Assembly (NCBI GenBank): GCA_017470905.1
Contig: JAFUXL010000003.1
Span: forward strand, 1-64,000
From: Ruminococcus sp.
Lineage (GTDB): Bacteria > Bacillota > Clostridia > Oscillospirales > Ruminococcaceae
DNA: 64,000 nucleotides
Direction of reading: 5' to 3'
This document shows positions 62,937 to 64,000 of the stretch, piece after piece. The position numbers were made by a program, and so were the translations under genes. How positions within the stretch are numbered: position 1 is the stretch's first letter; every line of letters begins with the position of its first letter. A model generated the notes under the pieces. The model saw nothing but the letters and a program-made list of their open reading frames with translations, had not been told where the DNA came from and did not search any database.

Positions 62937-64000
<1,064 letters not shown>

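Overview
The window looks like chromosomal DNA of a cellulolytic Ruminococcus-type Firmicute (Oscillospiraceae). The signs are a family 48 cellulase with a C-terminal dockerin, a second secreted dockerin protein, the Gram-positive gene order yicC-remA-gmk-rpoZ-priA-def-fmt-rsmB-rlmN-PP2C-PASTA kinase-rsgA-thiN-spoVM, and many clean TTGACA-17-TATAAT promoters. No species is claimed.

Layout. 1-600: the end of a 23S rRNA gene, then a separately promoted cluster tRNA-Lys, tRNA-Glu, 5S rRNA, tRNA-Asn. 0.6-6.2 kb: a FIST-EAL cyclic-di-GMP protein, a LacI-type sensor lacking a DNA-binding domain, and a DRE-TIM aldolase. 6.3-8.1 kb: a type II restriction-modification pair whose methyltransferase is frameshifted while the nuclease is intact. 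8.1-10.8 kb (minus strand): a dockerin-bearing NlpC/P60-like wall hydrolase and a small AraC-type regulator. 10.9-15.6 kb (minus): a four-gene ABC export/gliding-type cassette (ATPase, permease, GldG-like, DUF4340). 16-18.6 kb: GH48-dockerin cellulase. 18.7-32.5 kb: a long housekeeping cluster ending in a tiny spoVM gene that seems to begin with ACG. 32.5-39.7 kb: VanZ-like protein, membrane proteins, xylose isomerase and xylulokinase. 39.9-43.0 kb: spoVG and an ECF sigma/anti-sigma/surface protein set. 43.4-53.6 kb: murC, lexA, zapA, U32 peptidase, dut, DUF4321, mreBCD and PBP2. 53.8-57.6 kb: a 3.8 kb element bounded by 20-bp inverted repeats with a large serine recombinase, a TnpW-like gene and a broken hsdR. 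57.7-64 kb: M23 peptidase, DUF4317 protein, lipoprotein, Na/Pi cotransporter and the 3' part of guaB.

The most unusual signal is between genes. A roughly 120-140 nt element, with paired ends and a central GC-rich hairpin that changes by compensatory substitutions, recurs at least seven times. Every copy with conserved flanks, apart from one degenerate fragment, lies just upstream of a start codon and in the same sense as that gene. Where a promoter can be recognised closely, the element begins about 13-14 nt after the -10 box, so it would form the 5' leader of the mRNA. It precedes spoVM, the VanZ gene, the dockerin wall hydrolase, the AraC regulator, DUF4321, mreC and DUF4317. A second, unrelated nested-hairpin family flanks the xylose genes with covarying stems. 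Both are candidates for undescribed structured RNAs or RNA-encoding MITEs.
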